The notes beneath the pieces were generated by a model. It was not told where the DNA came from, made no database searches, and was given only the letters and a program-made list of their open reading frames with translations. From Pseudomonas psychrophila (GTDB taxonomy: Bacteria > Pseudomonadota > Gammaproteobacteria > Pseudomonadales > Pseudomonadaceae): a stretch of DNA of 64,000 bases. Positions 56,423 through 64,000 of this stretch are shown here, in pieces (the first letter of the stretch is position 1; each line of letters begins with the position of its first letter). The stretch lies in NCBI RefSeq assembly GCF_001043005.1, contig NZ_JYKZ01000001.1, positions 620,001 through 684,000 on the forward strand, written 5' to 3'. The position numbers and the translations under genes are program-made.

Positions 56423-57760
56423 ATGTCCACCGTTACCAAGCCTGCCAACCCGAAGGTTGGCTTTGTCTCCCTGGGTTGCCCGAAAGCGCTGGTCGACTCC
56501 GAGCGCATCCTTACGCAGCTGCGTATGGAAGGCTACGATGTCGTCTCCACCTACCAGGACGCTGACGTCGTGGTGGTCAACACCTGTGGCTTCATCGACA
56601 GCGCAAAAGCTGAATCCCTGGAAGTGATTGGTGAAGCCATCAAGGAAAACGGCAAAGTCATCGTGACCGGCTGCATGGGTGTCGAAGAGGGCGCTATCCG
56701 CAACGTACACCCAAGCGTGCTCGCCGTTACCGGCCCGCAGCAGTACGAGCAAGTGGTCAACGCCGTGCACCAGGTAGTGCCGCCGCGCCAGGATCACAAC
56801 CCGCTGATCGACCTGGTGCCGCCTCAAGGCATCAAGCTGACTCCGCGTCATTACGCCTACCTTAAGATTTCCGAAGGCTGCAACCACAGCTGCAGCTTCT
56901 GCATCATCCCGTCGATGCGCGGCAAACTGGTCAGCCGCCCGGTCGGTGACGTCCTCGACGAAGCCCAACGTCTGGTCAAGGCTGGCGTAAAAGAGCTGCT
57001 GGTGATTTCTCAGGACACCAGTGCCTACGGTGTTGACGTTAAGTACCGTACCGGCTTCTGGAACGGTGCGCCGGTCAAGACCCGCATGACCGAACTCTGT
57101 GAAGCGCTCAGCTCGCTGGGCGTCTGGGTACGCCTGCACTACGTTTACCCGTACCCGCACGTTGACGAACTGATCCCGCTGATGGCCGCCGGCAAGATCC
57201 TGCCGTACCTGGACATCCCGTTCCAGCACGCAAGCCCCAAAGTGCTCAAGGCCATGAAACGCCCGGCATTTGAAGACAAGACCCTGGCCCGCATCAAAAA
57301 CTGGCGCGTGATCTGCCCGGATCTGATCATCCGTTCAACCTTCATCGTCGGCTTCCCGGGCGAAACCGAAGAAGACTTCCAGTACCTGCTCGACTGGCTG
57401 ACCGAAGCGCAACTGGATCGCGTGGGTTGCTTCCAGTATTCGCCGGTAGAAGGTGCACCCGCCAACCTGCTGGACGCGGCCATCGTCCCGGATGACGTCA
57501 AGCAGGATCGCTGGGACCGCTTCATGGCCCATCAACAGGCCATCAGCGCCGCACGCCTGCAGATGAAAATCGGCAAGGACATCGAAGTCCTGATCGACGA
57601 AGTTGATGAGCAAGGCGCTGTTGGCCGCTGCTTCTTCGACGCTCCGGAAATCGACGGCAACGTGTTTATCGCCACCGACAAAGACATCAAGCCGGGCGAC
57701 AAGATCATGTGCCGCGTCACCGACGCCGATGAGTATGACTTGTGGGCTGAAGTGATCTAA
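56423..57760 (+). CDS. rimO: Ribosomal protein uS12 methylthiotransferase RimO
   Basis: Radical-SAM enzyme of 445 residues; adds a methylthio group to Asp89 of ribosomal protein S12. The N-terminal methylthiotransferase domain holds Cys19, Cys55 and Cys84 for the auxiliary cluster. The radical-SAM motif is CNHSCSFC with Cys153, Cys157 and Cys160. A TRAM domain (about 375-443) ends the protein ([20 protein letters not shown]). Followed by a clear terminator, so it is a single-gene unit. Confidence 0.97.
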   Translation: MSTVTKPANPKVGFVSLGCPKALVDSERILTQLRMEGYDVVSTYQDADVVVVNTCGFIDSAKAESLEVIGEAIKENGKVIVTGCMGVEEGAIRNVHPSVLAVTGPQQYEQVVNAVHQVVPPRQDHNPLIDLVPPQGIKLTPRHYAYLKISEGCNHSCSFCIIPSMRGKLVSRPVGDVLDEAQRLVKAGVKELLVISQDTSAYGVDVKYRTGFWNGAPVKTRMTELCEALSSLGVWVRLHYVYPYPHVDELIPLMAAGKILPYLDIPFQHASPKVLKAMKRPAFEDKTLARIKNWRVICPDLIIRSTFIVGFPGETEEDFQYLLDWLTEAQLDRVGCFQYSPVEGAPANLLDAAIVPDDVKQDRWDRFMAHQQAISAARLQMKIGKDIEVLIDEVDEQGAVGRCFFDAPEIDGNVFIATDKDIKPGDKIMCRVTDADEYDLWAEVI

Positions 57761-57776
57761 ATCGCGACTGCCTCTC

Positions 57777-57812
57777 AAAAAGCCCTGCCGCTCTCGCGAC
57801 AGGGCTTTTTTT
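57777..57812 (+). terminator. Rho-independent terminator of rimO
   Basis: AAAAAGCCCTG and CAGGGCTTTTTTT surround CCGCTCTCGCGA, 17 bases after the stop. Confidence 0.92.
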
Positions 57813-57864
57813 ACGTCTATTGTTGAGCCATTGCTTTCCATATCTGTGTCAGGAGACATGCTTG

Positions 57865-58329
57865 ATGCAACAAAAATGGGTCATCCATACGCCACGCCTT
57901 ACTGACTTCAAAGAACTGACCGACGTGTGGGAAGCATCGGTACGGGCCACACATGACTTTTTGCCTGACAGCTATATCCAACTGTTACGAGGCCTGGTCA
58001 ATGATCAATACCTGGATGCGGTGATGCTGATCTGCTGCAAGGATCCCGTCAGCAAGCGCATTACCGGCTTTGCCGGCGTGGCGACGGGTAAGGTGGAAAT
58101 GCTGTTTATCCATCCTGACCATCGGGGGCAAGGCATAGGCAAGTGCCTGTTGATGTTCGCCATCAACGAACTGAATGCCGAACGACTCGACGTCAATGAG
58201 CAAAACCCGCAAGCCATCGGGTTCTACCTCAAACAAGGGTTTGAGGTCATCGGACGCTGCGAAAATGATGGCCTTGGCCAGCCTTATCCATTGCTGCACC
58301 TGCGGTATAAACGCCCAGCACGCTCATAA
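57865..58329 (+). CDS. GNAT-family N-acetyltransferase
   Basis: 154 residues from the ATG at 57865 (MQQKWVIHTPRLTDFKEL), with AGGAGA upstream. The acetyl-CoA-binding motif is VEMLFIHPDHRGQGIGKCLL, and the late pattern LDVNEQNPQAIGFYLKQGFEVIGR is typical of the YjaB-like branch. Substrate unknown. A terminator precedes the gene, so it has its own promoter. Confidence 0.87.
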   Translation: MQQKWVIHTPRLTDFKELTDVWEASVRATHDFLPDSYIQLLRGLVNDQYLDAVMLICCKDPVSKRITGFAGVATGKVEMLFIHPDHRGQGIGKCLLMFAINELNAERLDVNEQNPQAIGFYLKQGFEVIGRCENDGLGQPYPLLHLRYKRPARS

Positions 58330-58400
58330 GGCAAATGTTGCCGGGCTTAACCGGCGCCAGGCGGGTACAATAGCCGCCCAATTCCTATACGGCCCCTGTC

Positions 58401-59111
58401 ATGTCTGAACCGATACGTCTCTCCAAACGCCTCATCGAACTCGTCGGCTGCTCCCGCCGTGAGGCCGAACTGTTCATTGAAGGTGGCTGGGTCACGGTAG
58501 ATGGCGAAGTCATCGACGAGCCGCAATTCAAAGTCGACAACCAAAAAGTCGAGCTGGACCCAGAGGCCAAGGCTACTGCACCAGAGCCTGTGACCATCTT
58601 GCTGAACGCCCCGGCGGGCCTGGACACCGATAGCGCCATGGCGTTGATCGGCCCGGAAACGCTGAGCGAAGAGCACCGCTTCGGCAAGCGCCCGCTAAAA
58701 GGCCATTTCCTGCGCCTGAGCGTTGGCAACGAGCTGCAAGCCAACGCCAGCGGCCTGCTGGTGTTTACCCAAGACTGGAAGATCGTGCGCAAGCTGACGG
58801 CCGATGCTAACAAGATCGAGCAGGAGTACGTGGTTGAAGTCTCTGGCGAGATGGCTCCCCACGGTTTGAACCGCCTCAATCACGGCATGACCTACAAAGG
58901 TCGCGAGCTGCCTGCGGTCAAGGCCAGCTGGCAGAGTGAAAACCGCCTGCGCTTTGCGATGAAAAATCCGCAGCCAGGTGTCATTGCACTGTTCTGCCAG
59001 GCCGTCGGCCTGACGGTCATCTCGATCCGCCGGATTCGTATTGGCGGCGTGTCGATGGGCAAATTGCCTGTCGGCCAATGGCGCTACATGAGCGCCAAAG
59101 AAAAGTTCTAA
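58401..59111 (+). CDS. RsuA/RluF-like pseudouridine-synthase homologue lacking the catalytic Asp
   Basis: 236 residues. The N-terminal S4 RNA-binding domain is clear: IRLSKRLIELVGCSRREAELFIEGGWVTVDG (shortened forms of this pattern are typical). The remainder aligns with the RsuA/RluF synthase fold. The conserved motif GRLDxDTSGLLLLT is here NELQANASGLLVFT, so the catalytic Asp five positions before the Gly is Gln. It should still bind RNA, but isomerisation activity is doubtful unless another residue substitutes. Similar Pseudomonas proteins that I recall have also lost the Asp. Possible role: ribosome-assembly factor. Confidence 0.8.
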   Translation: MSEPIRLSKRLIELVGCSRREAELFIEGGWVTVDGEVIDEPQFKVDNQKVELDPEAKATAPEPVTILLNAPAGLDTDSAMALIGPETLSEEHRFGKRPLKGHFLRLSVGNELQANASGLLVFTQDWKIVRKLTADANKIEQEYVVEVSGEMAPHGLNRLNHGMTYKGRELPAVKASWQSENRLRFAMKNPQPGVIALFCQAVGLTVISIRRIRIGGVSMGKLPVGQWRYMSAKEKF

Positions 59112-59181
59112 CCCTACACAGAACATTTCGACACCGCAGCAATGCCTGCGGTGCTCACTGCTGAATATCAGGATTACCCAC

Positions 59182-59643
59182 ATGATTCATAACGACGTAC
59201 TGCGTAGCGTGCGCTACATGCTCGACATCAGCGACAACAAGGTTGTCGAAATCATCAAGCTTGGCGGCCTGGACGTGACCAAGGAAGACGTACTGACCTA
59301 CCTGAAGAAAGACGAAGAAGAAGGTTTTGTTCGTTGCCCTGACGACGTGATGGCGCACTTTCTTGATGGCCTGGTGATCTTCAAGCGTGGCAAGGACGAA
59401 AGCCGTGCGCCGATGCCTGTCGAACTGCCAGTGACCAACAACATCATCCTTAAAAAGCTGCGCGTGGCCTTCGAACTCAAGGAAGACGACATGCACGCCA
59501 TCCTCAAGGCGGCCGGTTTTCCGGTGTCCAAGCCTGAGCTGAGCGCCCTGTTCCGCAAGTTCGGTCACACCAACTACCGCACGTGTGGCGACCAGTTACT
59601 GCGCAACTTCCTGAAAGGCCTGACCCTGCGCGTTCGCGACTGA
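59182..59643 (+). CDS. DUF1456 protein (YehS-like)
   Basis: 153 residues made of two similar halves, each with an NDVLRSVRYMLDISDNKVVEI-type or NIILKKLRVAFELKEDDMHAI-type helical unit, then a RCPDDVMAHFLDGLV or NYRTCGDQLLRNFLKGL unit. This duplication is the DUF1456 pattern (E. coli YehS). Cytoplasmic; function unknown. It follows the pseudouridine-synthase homologue by 70 bp. Confidence 0.9.
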   Translation: MIHNDVLRSVRYMLDISDNKVVEIIKLGGLDVTKEDVLTYLKKDEEEGFVRCPDDVMAHFLDGLVIFKRGKDESRAPMPVELPVTNNIILKKLRVAFELKEDDMHAILKAAGFPVSKPELSALFRKFGHTNYRTCGDQLLRNFLKGLTLRVRD

Positions 59644-59655
59644 AAACACACCTCC

Positions 59656-59742
59656 TGTGGGAGCGGGCTTGCTCGCGATTCAGACGCCTCGGTCCATCTG
59701 AACCACTGGGGCGTTGCTATCGCGAGCAAGCCCGCTCCCACA
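59656..59742. repeat. REPIN
   Basis: TGTGGGAGCGGGCTTGCTCG and its exact inverse at the right end, separated by a 40-bp spacer, after the DUF1456 gene. Confidence 0.93.
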
Positions 59743-59777
59743 AGAACCTGACCTGACCCACCAGCCCGACATCCTCC

Positions 59778-60473
59778 ATGACCTATACCGTCTCCCCCAT
59801 CGGATTTGTGCGCTCCTGCTTCAAGGAAAAATTCGCCATCCCCCGTCAGCCGCAACTGGCCCCGGCCGCCCGTGGCGTACTGGAGCTGGTCGCGCCGTTC
59901 GATCAGGGCGATGCGGTGCAAGGGCTGGAGCAGGTCAGCCATGTCTGGTTGCTGTTCGTTTTCCATCAGGCGCTCGAAGACAAACCCCGCCTCAAGGTGC
60001 GTCCGCCACGCCTTGGCGGCAACAAGTCGATGGGAGTGTTTGCAACCCGTGCAACCCATCGCCCGAATGGCATCGGCCAGTCCGTGGTCAAACTGGACAA
60101 GGTTGAAGCCAATCGCCTGTGGATTTCCGGAATCGACCTGCTCGACGGCACGCCAATTCTCGATATCAAACCCTACGTGCCTTACGCAGACATCATCACC
60201 GATGCCAGCAATGGCATGGCCAGCGCGGCACCGGCGTTGATTCCCGTGGTGTGGGCCGATACGGCCCTGCAACAGGCCCATGCGCAGGCTCTGCGCCTTC
60301 AGGAGCCACTGGTGGCGCTGATCGAGCAATGCCTGGCGCAAGACCCCCGCCCGGCCTACCAGACGCCGGCACCCGAACGAGAGTACGGCGCGCAGTTTTG
60401 GGATCTGGACGTACGCTGGCATTACCCCGAGCCCGGCCTGATCTGTGTGCTTGAAGTCATTCCCAAGCAGTGA
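59778..60473 (+). CDS. trmO: tRNA (N6-threonylcarbamoyladenosine-37 N6)-methyltransferase TrmO
   Basis: 231 residues. The TsaA/TrmO beta-barrel domain starts VSPIGFVRSCFKEKFAIPRQ and continues with VSHVWLLFVFHQ and the signature GVFATRATHRPNGIGQSVVKL. The C-terminal part LIEQCLAQDPRPAYQ is the small extra domain. It methylates t6A37 of tRNA-Thr (for codons ACY) with SAM. Flanked by two REPINs. Confidence 0.93.
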   Translation: MTYTVSPIGFVRSCFKEKFAIPRQPQLAPAARGVLELVAPFDQGDAVQGLEQVSHVWLLFVFHQALEDKPRLKVRPPRLGGNKSMGVFATRATHRPNGIGQSVVKLDKVEANRLWISGIDLLDGTPILDIKPYVPYADIITDASNGMASAAPALIPVVWADTALQQAHAQALRLQEPLVALIEQCLAQDPRPAYQTPAPEREYGAQFWDLDVRWHYPEPGLICVLEVIPKQ

Positions 60474-60485
60474 CCTGAAACGCAA

Positions 60486-60574
60486 TGTGGGAGCGAGCCT
60501 GCTCGCGATTGTGAAGTGCCACTCACCGGATGGGTGACTGACAGGTCGTAATCGCGAGCAGGCTCGCTCCCACA
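60486..60574. repeat. REPIN, variant
   Basis: TGTGGGAGCGAGCCTGCTCG and its inverse. It differs from the other three copies at GCGAGCCTGC versus GCGGGCTTGC, and the inverse carries the matching change, so the pairing is kept. Confidence 0.92.
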
Positions 60575-60592
60575 TTTTTAGATCTGCGTTTG

Positions 60593-61372
60593 TTACTTCT
60601 CTACGAAGGCGCGCTCGATCAGGTAGTCACCCGGCTCACGCATACGCGGCGAGACTTTCAGACCGAAGCTGTTCAGCACTTCGCTGGTTTCGTCGAGCAT
60701 GCTCGGGCTGCCGCACAACATGGCGCGGTCGTCCTGAGGGTTGATCGGTGGCAGACCGATATCGCTGAACAACTTGCCGCTGCGCATCAGATCGGTCAGG
60801 CGACCTTCGTTCTCGAAGGGCTCACGGGTCACGGTTGGGTAGTAGATCAGCTTTTCACGCAGCGCTTCGCCGAAGAACTCGTTCTGTGGCAGGTGCTCGG
60901 TGATGAACTCGCGGTAGGCGACTTCATTGACGTAACGCACGCCGTGGCACAGGATCACTTTTTCGAAACGCTCGTAAGTTTCCGGGTCCTGGATGACGCT
61001 CATAAATGGCGCCAAGCCAGTGCCGGTGCTGAGCAGATACAGATGTTTACCCGGCTTCAAGTCGTCCAGTACCAGCGTACCCGTAGGCTTTTTGCTGATG
61101 ATGATCTCGTCGCCTTCCTTCAAGTGCTGCAACTGGGAGGTCAGCGGGCCATCCGGCACCTTGATGCTGAAGAACTCCAGATGCTCTTCCCAGTTCGGGC
61201 TGGCGATCGAGTAGGCACGCATAAGCGGACGGCCGTTGGGTTGTTGCAGGCCGATCATCACGAACTGACCGTTCTCGAAGCGCAGACCCGGGTCGCGGGT
61301 GCACTTGAAGCTGAACAGGGTGTCATTCCAGTGATGAACACTGAGGACACGTTCGTGGTTCATGTTGCTCAT
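60593..61372 (-). CDS. fpr: Ferredoxin/flavodoxin-NADP+ reductase
   Basis: 259 residues, the Pseudomonas/Azotobacter-type FPR. The FAD motif is RAYSIASPNWEEHLEFFSI, the NADP motif STGTGLAPFMSVI, and the late MLCGSPSMLDETSEVLN. The end REPGDYLIERAFVEK is as in this subclass. ATG at 61372 with AGGAG upstream. It supplies electrons from NADPH to ferredoxin or flavodoxin, and is induced by oxidative stress through the divergent LysR gene in P. putida. Confidence 0.95.
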   Translation of the reverse strand: MSNMNHERVLSVHHWNDTLFSFKCTRDPGLRFENGQFVMIGLQQPNGRPLMRAYSIASPNWEEHLEFFSIKVPDGPLTSQLQHLKEGDEIIISKKPTGTLVLDDLKPGKHLYLLSTGTGLAPFMSVIQDPETYERFEKVILCHGVRYVNEVAYREFITEHLPQNEFFGEALREKLIYYPTVTREPFENEGRLTDLMRSGKLFSDIGLPPINPQDDRAMLCGSPSMLDETSEVLNSFGLKVSPRMREPGDYLIERAFVEK

Positions 61373-61464
61373 GTACGGGGCTCCTAATTTCGCCTGCGCT
61401 GACTATGGGCGCGATTGCACAGCATTCTAATGGCGGCGACAATATCTGTTAACTGAATTATTAA

Positions 61465-61477
61465 GATAAGGGTTATC
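61465..61477. promoter_or_regulatory. Dyad in the fpr/finR region
   Basis: GATAAGGGTTATC is a near-perfect palindrome (GATAA-N3-TTATC) 12 bases before finR and about 95 before fpr. It could be the operator of the LysR regulator, but is close to the finR start. Confidence 0.4.
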
Positions 61478-61489
61478 GGTTATATCGAT

Positions 61490-62416
61490 ATGCGATTTAC
61501 TCTCAGACAACTCCAGGTGTTCGTTACCGTCGCCCAACAAGAGAGCGTGTCTCGCGCTGCTGGTTTGTTGGCCCTTTCACAATCGGCTGCCAGTACCTCG
61601 ATTACCGAACTCGAGCGCCAAACCAGTTGCCAACTGTTCGATCGTGCGGGCAAGCGCTTAAGCCTTAACGCCCTTGGTCGCCAACTGTTGCCACAGGCAG
61701 TCGCTCTCCTGGATCAAGCCAAGGAAATCGAAGATCTGCTCAACGGCAAATCCGGCTTTGGCTCATTGACCGTGGGCGCAACATTGACCATCGGCAATTA
61801 CCTGGCGACCCTGCTGATAGGCAGCTTCATGCAGGCGCACCCTGAAAGTCAGGTCAAGCTGGTGGTGCAAAACACAGCTCATATCGTGCAACAAGTTGCC
61901 CATTACGAAATTGACCTGGGTCTGATCGAAGGCGATTGCGCTCATCCGGACATCGAAGTGCAGAGCTGGGTAGAAGATGAGCTCGTAGTTTTCTGCGCCC
62001 CGCAGCATCCGCTGGCGGTGCGTGGTCACGCCACACTGGAAGAGTTGACCCGCGAGGCGTGGATCTTGCGCGAGCAAGGCTCTGGCACCCGCCTGACGTT
62101 CGATCAGGCCATGCGCCATCACCAAACTGCACTCAATATTCGCCTGGAGCTGGAGCACACTGAAGCAATCAAACGGGCCGTGGAGTCGGGGCTGGGCATT
62201 GGATGCATCTCTCGCCTGGCATTGCGCGACGCCTTTCGACGCGGCAGCCTGGTCGCCGTGGAAACACCCGACCTGGATCTGGCCCGGCAGTTTTTCTTTA
62301 TCTGGCACAAAAAGAAGTATCAGACGTCTGCCATGCGCGAGTTTCTGGAACTGTGCCGCGCCTTCACCGCAGGGGTTCAGCGCAGCGACGAGATCGTATT
62401 GCCGACGATCGCTTAA
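61490..62416 (+). CDS. finR: LysR-family regulator FinR
   Basis: 308 residues. Winged helix MRFTLRQLQVFVTVAQQESV and LSQSAASTSITELE; the effector domain has SLTVGATLTIGNYLATLLIG and REQGSGTRLTFDQ. It is divergent from fpr, the same arrangement as finR-fpr in P. putida, where FinR is needed for fpr induction by superoxide-generating agents. Its stop overlaps the convergent dgkA stop by 4 bases. Confidence 0.9.
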   Translation: MRFTLRQLQVFVTVAQQESVSRAAGLLALSQSAASTSITELERQTSCQLFDRAGKRLSLNALGRQLLPQAVALLDQAKEIEDLLNGKSGFGSLTVGATLTIGNYLATLLIGSFMQAHPESQVKLVVQNTAHIVQQVAHYEIDLGLIEGDCAHPDIEVQSWVEDELVVFCAPQHPLAVRGHATLEELTREAWILREQGSGTRLTFDQAMRHHQTALNIRLELEHTEAIKRAVESGLGIGCISRLALRDAFRRGSLVAVETPDLDLARQFFFIWHKKKYQTSAMREFLELCRAFTAGVQRSDEIVLPTIA

Positions 62417-62775
62417 AGCAGAATGACTGCCCACACCACGGCAATCATGGTCAGCACCACAAACTGGGCGGCGCTACCCATGTCTTTGGCGTTTTTCGAC
62501 AATGGGTGCAAGTCGAGGGAGATGCGGTCAACCACCGCCTCGATTGCCGAGTTCAACAATTCGACAATCAAGGCCAACAGGCATACCGCGATCAGCAAGG
62601 CCCGCTCTACCCGGCTCACATTCAGCATGAAGCTCAGCGGGATCAATATCACGTTCAGCAGTACTAACTGGCGAAAAGCCGCCTCGCCAGTAAAGGCTGC
62701 GCGCATACCGTCCAGCGAGTAACCGCTGGCATTCAAAATCCGTTTAAATCCGGTTTTACCCTTGAAAGGCGACAT
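62413..62775 (-). CDS. dgkA: Diacylglycerol kinase
   Basis: 120 residues, close to the 122 of E. coli DgkA. Three membrane helices are visible. The family signatures are the N-terminal GFKRILNASGYSLDGMRAAF and the active-site ELLNSAIEAVVDRIS. It recycles diacylglycerol released when phospholipid head groups are used, for example for periplasmic glucans. The ATG at 62775 is chosen over an upstream TTG because it gives the usual length; no strong ribosome-binding site is seen for either. Confidence 0.93.
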   Translation of the reverse strand: MSPFKGKTGFKRILNASGYSLDGMRAAFTGEAAFRQLVLLNVILIPLSFMLNVSRVERALLIAVCLLALIVELLNSAIEAVVDRISLDLHPLSKNAKDMGSAAQFVVLTMIAVVWAVILL

Positions 62776-62850
62776 AGGTAGGTAACTGCGCAAAAAATGA
62801 GAAAGGGACGCTAATTCACGCTTCGTCAAAAAAGCGTGAACACAGGCTAC

Positions 62851-63501
62851 TTAATGACTCGAAATTGATTCAAGTTGCTGCAAGAGTAGCGCGGCCTGGG
62901 TGCGAGTGCGAACCCCCAGCTTGCGGAAAATTGCGGTGACGTGGGCCTTGATGGTTGCTTCGGAAACGCTAAGTTCATAGGCGATCTGTTTGTTCAACAG
63001 ACCTTCGCAGACCATGGTCAACACTCGGAACTGCTGGGGAGTCAGGCTGGCCAGGCCTTCGCTGGCAGCCTTGGCCTCAGCCGAAACCTGAACTTCTTCA
63101 AACGCCTGTGGCGGCCAGCTCACATCACCATCGAGTACTGCGCGTACAGCCTTTTGAATCTCATCCAGCGAGCTGGACTTTGGAATGAAGCCACTGGCGC
63201 CAAACTCGCGCGACCGCACCATGATTGACGCTTCTTCCTGGGCTGACACCATCACTACCGGAATCTGCGGGTACTGACCACGCAACAACACAAGCCCGGA
63301 GAAACCGTAAGCACCCGGCATGTTCAAGTCGAGCAGTACCAGATCCCAATCTGCCTTTATCGCCAGCTGTGTTTCAAGCTCAGCAATACTGGCAACCTCA
63401 ACCAAGCGAACATCAGAGCCCAGTCCAATGCTTACAGCCTGGTGCAAGGCACTGCGAAACAGCGGATGGTCGTCGGCAATCAGGATTTCGTATGTGGCCA
63501 T
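62851..63501 (-). CDS. erdR: LuxR/NarL-type response regulator ErdR
   Basis: 216 residues. The receiver has acidic D10/D11, phospho-acceptor D58 in LVLLDLNMPGAYG, and Lys in GFIPKSSS. The NarL-type helix-turn-helix is LTPQQFRVLTMVCEGLLNKQ and SEATIKAHVTAIFRKLGV. It is next to dgkA, as I recall for erdR in P. aeruginosa (PA3604). ErdR there takes part in the cascade controlling ethanol oxidation and acetate metabolism. No cognate kinase is in the window. Confidence 0.86.
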   Translation of the reverse strand: MATYEILIADDHPLFRSALHQAVSIGLGSDVRLVEVASIAELETQLAIKADWDLVLLDLNMPGAYGFSGLVLLRGQYPQIPVVMVSAQEEASIMVRSREFGASGFIPKSSSLDEIQKAVRAVLDGDVSWPPQAFEEVQVSAEAKAASEGLASLTPQQFRVLTMVCEGLLNKQIAYELSVSEATIKAHVTAIFRKLGVRTRTQAALLLQQLESISSH

Positions 63502-63804
63502 TTTTTAAATGATCCTGTTTTTCAGGCGAGCCCTGATGAATTCCAGCACTCGCTAAGGCAACTCGAGCAATAGCTCAAAGACTTTGGGTCAAACGGCGCG
63601 ATTTACGCTAAACGTCGGCAAATATAAGTGTTTTAGCAGCTACTGAAGCCGAATCGGCGCCAAGCATGCCCAGCGAAGCGGGGGTGGTCAAGTTGAAAAC
63701 CTGACGCTTGGGTCCACGCGGAAGCTATCACAGCGCCATCATTTAAATACGAACAATAGCGCTCGCTTACATCTGTTCGAAAATTGTAGCGCTACTTCTT
63801 TAGT
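63502..63804. other. Intergenic region
   Basis: About 303 bases upstream of erdR. It probably includes the erdR promoter. I see an AGCGCT-type dyad (TAGCGCT at 63756 and TAGCGCTA at 63787) but no known site, repeat or RNA. Confidence 0.35.
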
Positions 63805-64000
63805 CTATTGAGCCCGATTCTGGGGAAGGTCTTTTACAAAAACGCCCAGTTCCTGGTGCGCGACGCTGGATTCATTCATCGGCAGCTGGTTTTTTGCATC
63901 CAGGTAATGCTGGCTGAACACATCAAAATAGGCGTCCAGCGCATTTGAGGCCTCGGTATCGCCCGCCAGCTCAAGGCATAAACTGGCGACTTCTGCGGTG
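63805..64000 (-). CDS. C-terminal end of an unidentified protein
   Basis: The minus strand from the right edge is open for 64 codons to the TAG at 63805, ending LGVFVKDLPQNRAQ. The visible part is helical and acidic (CLELAGDTEASNALDAYFDV, then FSQHYLDAKNQLPM). This could be the tail of a helical-repeat (TPR-like) protein, but no motif is diagnostic. The 5' part lies outside the window. Confidence 0.6.
   Translation of the reverse strand, partial: TAEVASLCLELAGDTEASNALDAYFDVFSQHYLDAKNQLPMNESSVAHQELGVFVKDLPQNRAQ

Noticed and set aside
60590..61387. 265-codon open frame antisense to fpr
   Set aside because: It covers fpr almost exactly, and fpr has every expected motif.

Overview
The window is a stretch of Pseudomonas chromosome, most likely from the P. 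fluorescens/P. fragi side of the genus. The evidence is the GC-rich coding style, REP/REPIN repeats of the GTGGGAGCGGGCTTGCTCGCGA type, and gene blocks in the order found in Pseudomonas genomes: argP-lysE-sodB-bifA-icmP, colRS with its methyltransferase/inaA neighbours, groESL-fxsA, ampG, dinB, mprF-virJ, kup, rimO, and dgkA-erdR. Most of it is core genome. I see no integrase, IS transposase, phage genes or CRISPR array.

Layout. (1) 1-1256 is the N-terminal part of a large dermonecrotic-toxin-like protein that runs off the left edge. (2) 1.4-6.1 kb is a DctB/DctD (MifS/MifR)-type two-component system followed by an MFS 2-oxoglutarate permease. A textbook sigma-54 promoter and two dyads on one face of the helix lie between regulator and permease. 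(3) 6.4-6.9 kb encodes an exported protein built of ten 13-residue repeats, function unknown. (4) 7-15 kb holds small metabolic genes and regulators: a flavin reductase, an AraC regulator, a thiamine-diphosphate decarboxylase (AruI-like) with a divergent LysR, and an MBL-fold protein plus NAD(P)-binding protein with a divergent LysR. (5) 15-19 kb holds pobR/pobA and a DHA2 exporter. (6) 19-31 kb runs from an epimerase and a coiled-coil membrane protein through argP/lysE, sodB and bifA to a four-gene periplasmic imelysin/di-heme/DUF1513 cluster. (7) 31-37 kb is the colRS envelope-stress locus with inaA, a methyltransferase and a divergent LTA-synthase-like enzyme; two sites resemble the ColR box. 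(8) 37-49 kb holds groESL, fxsA, hugZ-like, SDR, DUF481, ATL, ampG, proS, a lipoprotein and dinB with a LexA-like box. (9) 49.1-49.8 kb carries three initiator tRNA genes, each with its own promoter and terminator. (10) 50-64 kb holds mprF-virJ (lipid aminoacylation and its reversal), kup, rimO, a GNAT, a pseudouridine-synthase homologue that appears to lack the catalytic Asp, DUF1456, trmO, fpr/finR, dgkA, erdR and a truncated gene.

Repeats are a notable layer. There are four REPINs, five elements of a second family bounded by TGTAGCCGCTGCCG, and two copies of a TA-flanked inverted-repeat element. The larger copy (265 bp, perfect 23-bp terminal repeats) has inserted into the 3' end of argP and now encodes its last residues and stop codon. 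The strongest candidates for something undescribed are the repeat protein, the toxin fragment, the inverted-repeat element and the imelysin cluster.
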